Source: a virus
Reading direction: 5' to 3' (one strand)
IMG/VR virus record: IMGVR_UViG_3300005086_000040
Location: 1 to 21,582 of that record
DNA: 21,582 bases
Shown: positions 20,432 to 21,582 of the stretch, piece by piece
Numbering within the stretch: position 1 is the stretch's first letter
How the letters are laid out: each line of letters starts with the position of its first letter
Position numbers and translations under genes: made by a program
The notes under the pieces: model-generated
Seen by the model: the letters and a program-made list of their open reading frames with translations, nothing else
What the model was told of the DNA's origin: nothing
The model's database searches: none

Positions 20432-21582
20432 TTAGCGGCTCAGCGTCTGGGTCACGTGGATCTGGCGAGTGGTGCCGTCGTAGCGCAGCCAGTAACGGAC
20501 ATCCATCAGCTCATACGGGCGTTGCTCGTTGGGCTGCACCTCGAAGCGCCAGGCCGCGCCATTCATCGCCGGGTCGTCGGACGGCACCAGCCAGCCGGAC
20601 GCCTGAGCCGCCTCGAAGTGCGTGGTCAGGAAGTCGCGCATCTTCTTGATGGCCACCGACATCGGCAGCTGCAGGATGTCCTTGCCGAAGCGGGTCACGG
20701 CGTCGTCGATGGACGTCGACATGTCGGCGACGGCGATCAGCTTCTTCAGGCTGGAGTCGACCATGGCGCTGGTCAGCGAATCGCGGAACACGTAGCGCCC
20801 GCCCCCGGAGTAGTTCTCGAAGATCACCGGATTGATCTTCGCCCGGGCCAGGGCGTTGAGCTCCTGGTTGTTGGGGCTGTAGGTCTGCACGATGCCCTGA
20901 CGGCTGACCGGCCACTCGCGGCCGGCAATCGGGTAATGCTTGGGCGCGAAACCCTTGGCATTGATCCGCGCGTTGCGCCCGCACGCCATGGCGATGTTCA
21001 GCGTCGCCGTGCCGAAGTGGCGCTTGCCGTTGATGCCGGTCGGGTCCATGGCCTTCAGCGGCGTCCAGAAGGCGTGCAGCAGGTGGGCCTCGGGCTGGCC
21101 GCCCAGGTTCATCTGCTCCACGAAGGCGATGGCGCCCTCGACGTCCAGCCCGCCGGGCACGTCGATGCGCAGCTGGCGGTTGGTGTCGAAGGCCAGGCTC
21201 GCCAGCTCGGCGATCAGCCCCGGGGCCTCGCTCCCGCCGGAGGCGATGTAGGCATAGCCGTGCTGGGTGCCGTACAGCTGCTCGCGGGCGCGCACGTAGT
21301 CGTCGACGGTGTAGGCGGTACCGCCCTCGTCGAAGTAGTCCATGACCGCTGAGGTCGACCACTTCTCGCGATACATGGCGTCGTAGCCGTAGGCGTCGGA
21401 GTCGGGCGCGATGGTGGTCGTGGCGCCGGTAATCACCTCCAGGCGGTCGGTGCGCGCCTCGATGACGGTCGGCAGATAGAAGGAGTTGCCGTTGTCGTCC
21501 TTGGCGTCGCGATCCAGGGAGCCGGTGATCTCGATCAGCTTCTCGCCGTTGGGCTCGAGCAAGCGCAGGGTGATGACGTCGT
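20432..21582 (-). CDS. Tail sheath-like protein, C-terminal 383 residues (5' end beyond the window)
   Basis: The frame is open to the right edge of the window (DVITLRLLEPNGEKLIEITG is the first visible stretch), so the 5' end is missing. The visible part has a subtilisin-like sheath core in which beta/alpha repeats alternate (LIAELASLAFDTNRQLRIDV, then HLLHAFWTPLKAMDPTG), a conserved HYPIAGREWPVSRQG turn, INPVIFENYSGGGRYVFRD (about 266-284 of the ORF that starts at 21562), and a terminal MDVRYWLRYDGTTRQIHVTQ with the closing beta strand that sheath subunits use to link neighbours. Sheath proteins form the contracting outer tube of the tail. A major-capsid assignment was considered and seems less likely, since there is no HK97-type E-loop. 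The next gene follows after nine bases. Confidence 0.7.
   Translation of the reverse strand, partial: DVITLRLLEPNGEKLIEITGSLDRDAKDDNGNSFYLPTVIEARTDRLEVITGATTTIAPDSDAYGYDAMYREKWSTSAVMDYFDEGGTAYTVDDYVRAREQLYGTQHGYAYIASGGSEAPGLIAELASLAFDTNRQLRIDVPGGLDVEGAIAFVEQMNLGGQPEAHLLHAFWTPLKAMDPTGINGKRHFGTATLNIAMACGRNARINAKGFAPKHYPIAGREWPVSRQGIVQTYSPNNQELNALARAKINPVIFENYSGGGRYVFRDSLTSAMVDSSLKKLIAVADMSTSIDDAVTRFGKDILQLPMSVAIKKMRDFLTTHFEAAQASGWLVPSDDPAMNGAAWRFEVQPNEQRPYELMDVRYWLRYDGTTRQIHVTQTLSR

Noticed and set aside
19634-21352. A 572-codon plus-strand open frame antisense to the sheath-like and 237-aa genes.
   Set aside because: A mirror of the rare-codon bias; it crosses the terminator and two real genes and has no recognised motif.
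20432-21582. Major capsid protein as an alternative name for the sheath-like gene.
   Set aside because: The adjacent EF-hand/polybasic gene could be a scaffold, which first suggested capsid, but the alternating beta/alpha core and the C-terminal linking strand fit a tail sheath better. The 5' end is missing, so some doubt remains.
1-21582. CRISPR arrays, tRNA genes, insertion sequences, attachment sites and restriction-modification genes were looked for.
   Set aside because: No regularly spaced repeats, cloverleaf sequence, transposase or integrase motif was found. The methyltransferase motifs belong to the DarB-like fusion rather than to a stand-alone restriction system.

Overview
The window looks like part of the late region of a contractile-tailed (myovirus-type) phage or prophage. 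The DNA is GC-rich, roughly two thirds GC by eye. Every credible gene lies on the minus strand, so transcription runs from the high to the low coordinates. Spanins, lambda R-type lysis functions and lipoboxes point to a Gram-negative host. A high-GC gammaproteobacterium is plausible, but nothing seen fixes the genus. The gene content recalls coliphage P1 (DarA- and DarB-like anti-restriction proteins close to a portal gene), in a different order and with different fusions.

Layout in transcription order. (1) 21582-19709: 5'-truncated tail-sheath-like gene, then a 237-aa acidic/basic protein with an EF-hand-like loop, ending at a good intrinsic terminator (19663-19685). (2) 19646-17916: tail/baseplate protein, then a chaperone-like ORF overlapping a short ORF in another frame, a candidate programmed-frameshift pair. 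(3) 17873-15394: lysis block with two holin-like proteins, a peptidoglycan-binding/lambda R-type endolysin, a small membrane protein, overlapping inner and outer spanins, and an extra lipoprotein. (4) 15323-11793: tube-like protein, small structural protein, baseplate hub-like protein, OB-fold spike, a small DarA-N-like protein, an unknown protein and a PAAR spike tip. (5) 11672-1026: two giant genes, a 1395-aa DarA-type polyvalent protein and a 2148-aa DarB-type methyltransferase-helicase. (6) 1024-1: a small unknown protein and the start of the portal gene.

Most genes are packed with ATGA-type overlaps or gaps under 25 bases and have strong AAGGAG-type ribosome sites, so they probably form a few long late operons. 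In P1 the Dar proteins are packaged in the capsid and enter the cell with the DNA, protecting it from type I restriction. By analogy (inference), the two giant proteins here are virion-borne anti-defence effectors made with the structural proteins. The most notable features are the fusion of DarA-N, DUF2958, DdrB/ParB-like and pyrophosphatase-like segments in one chain, a nearby stand-alone DarA-N-like protein, a perfect hairpin holding both possible portal start codons, and the chaperone frameshift candidate.

No tRNA, CRISPR, insertion sequence, integrase or replication gene was seen. No gene-free stretch exceeds 300 bases; the largest gap is about 120 bases (11673-11792).
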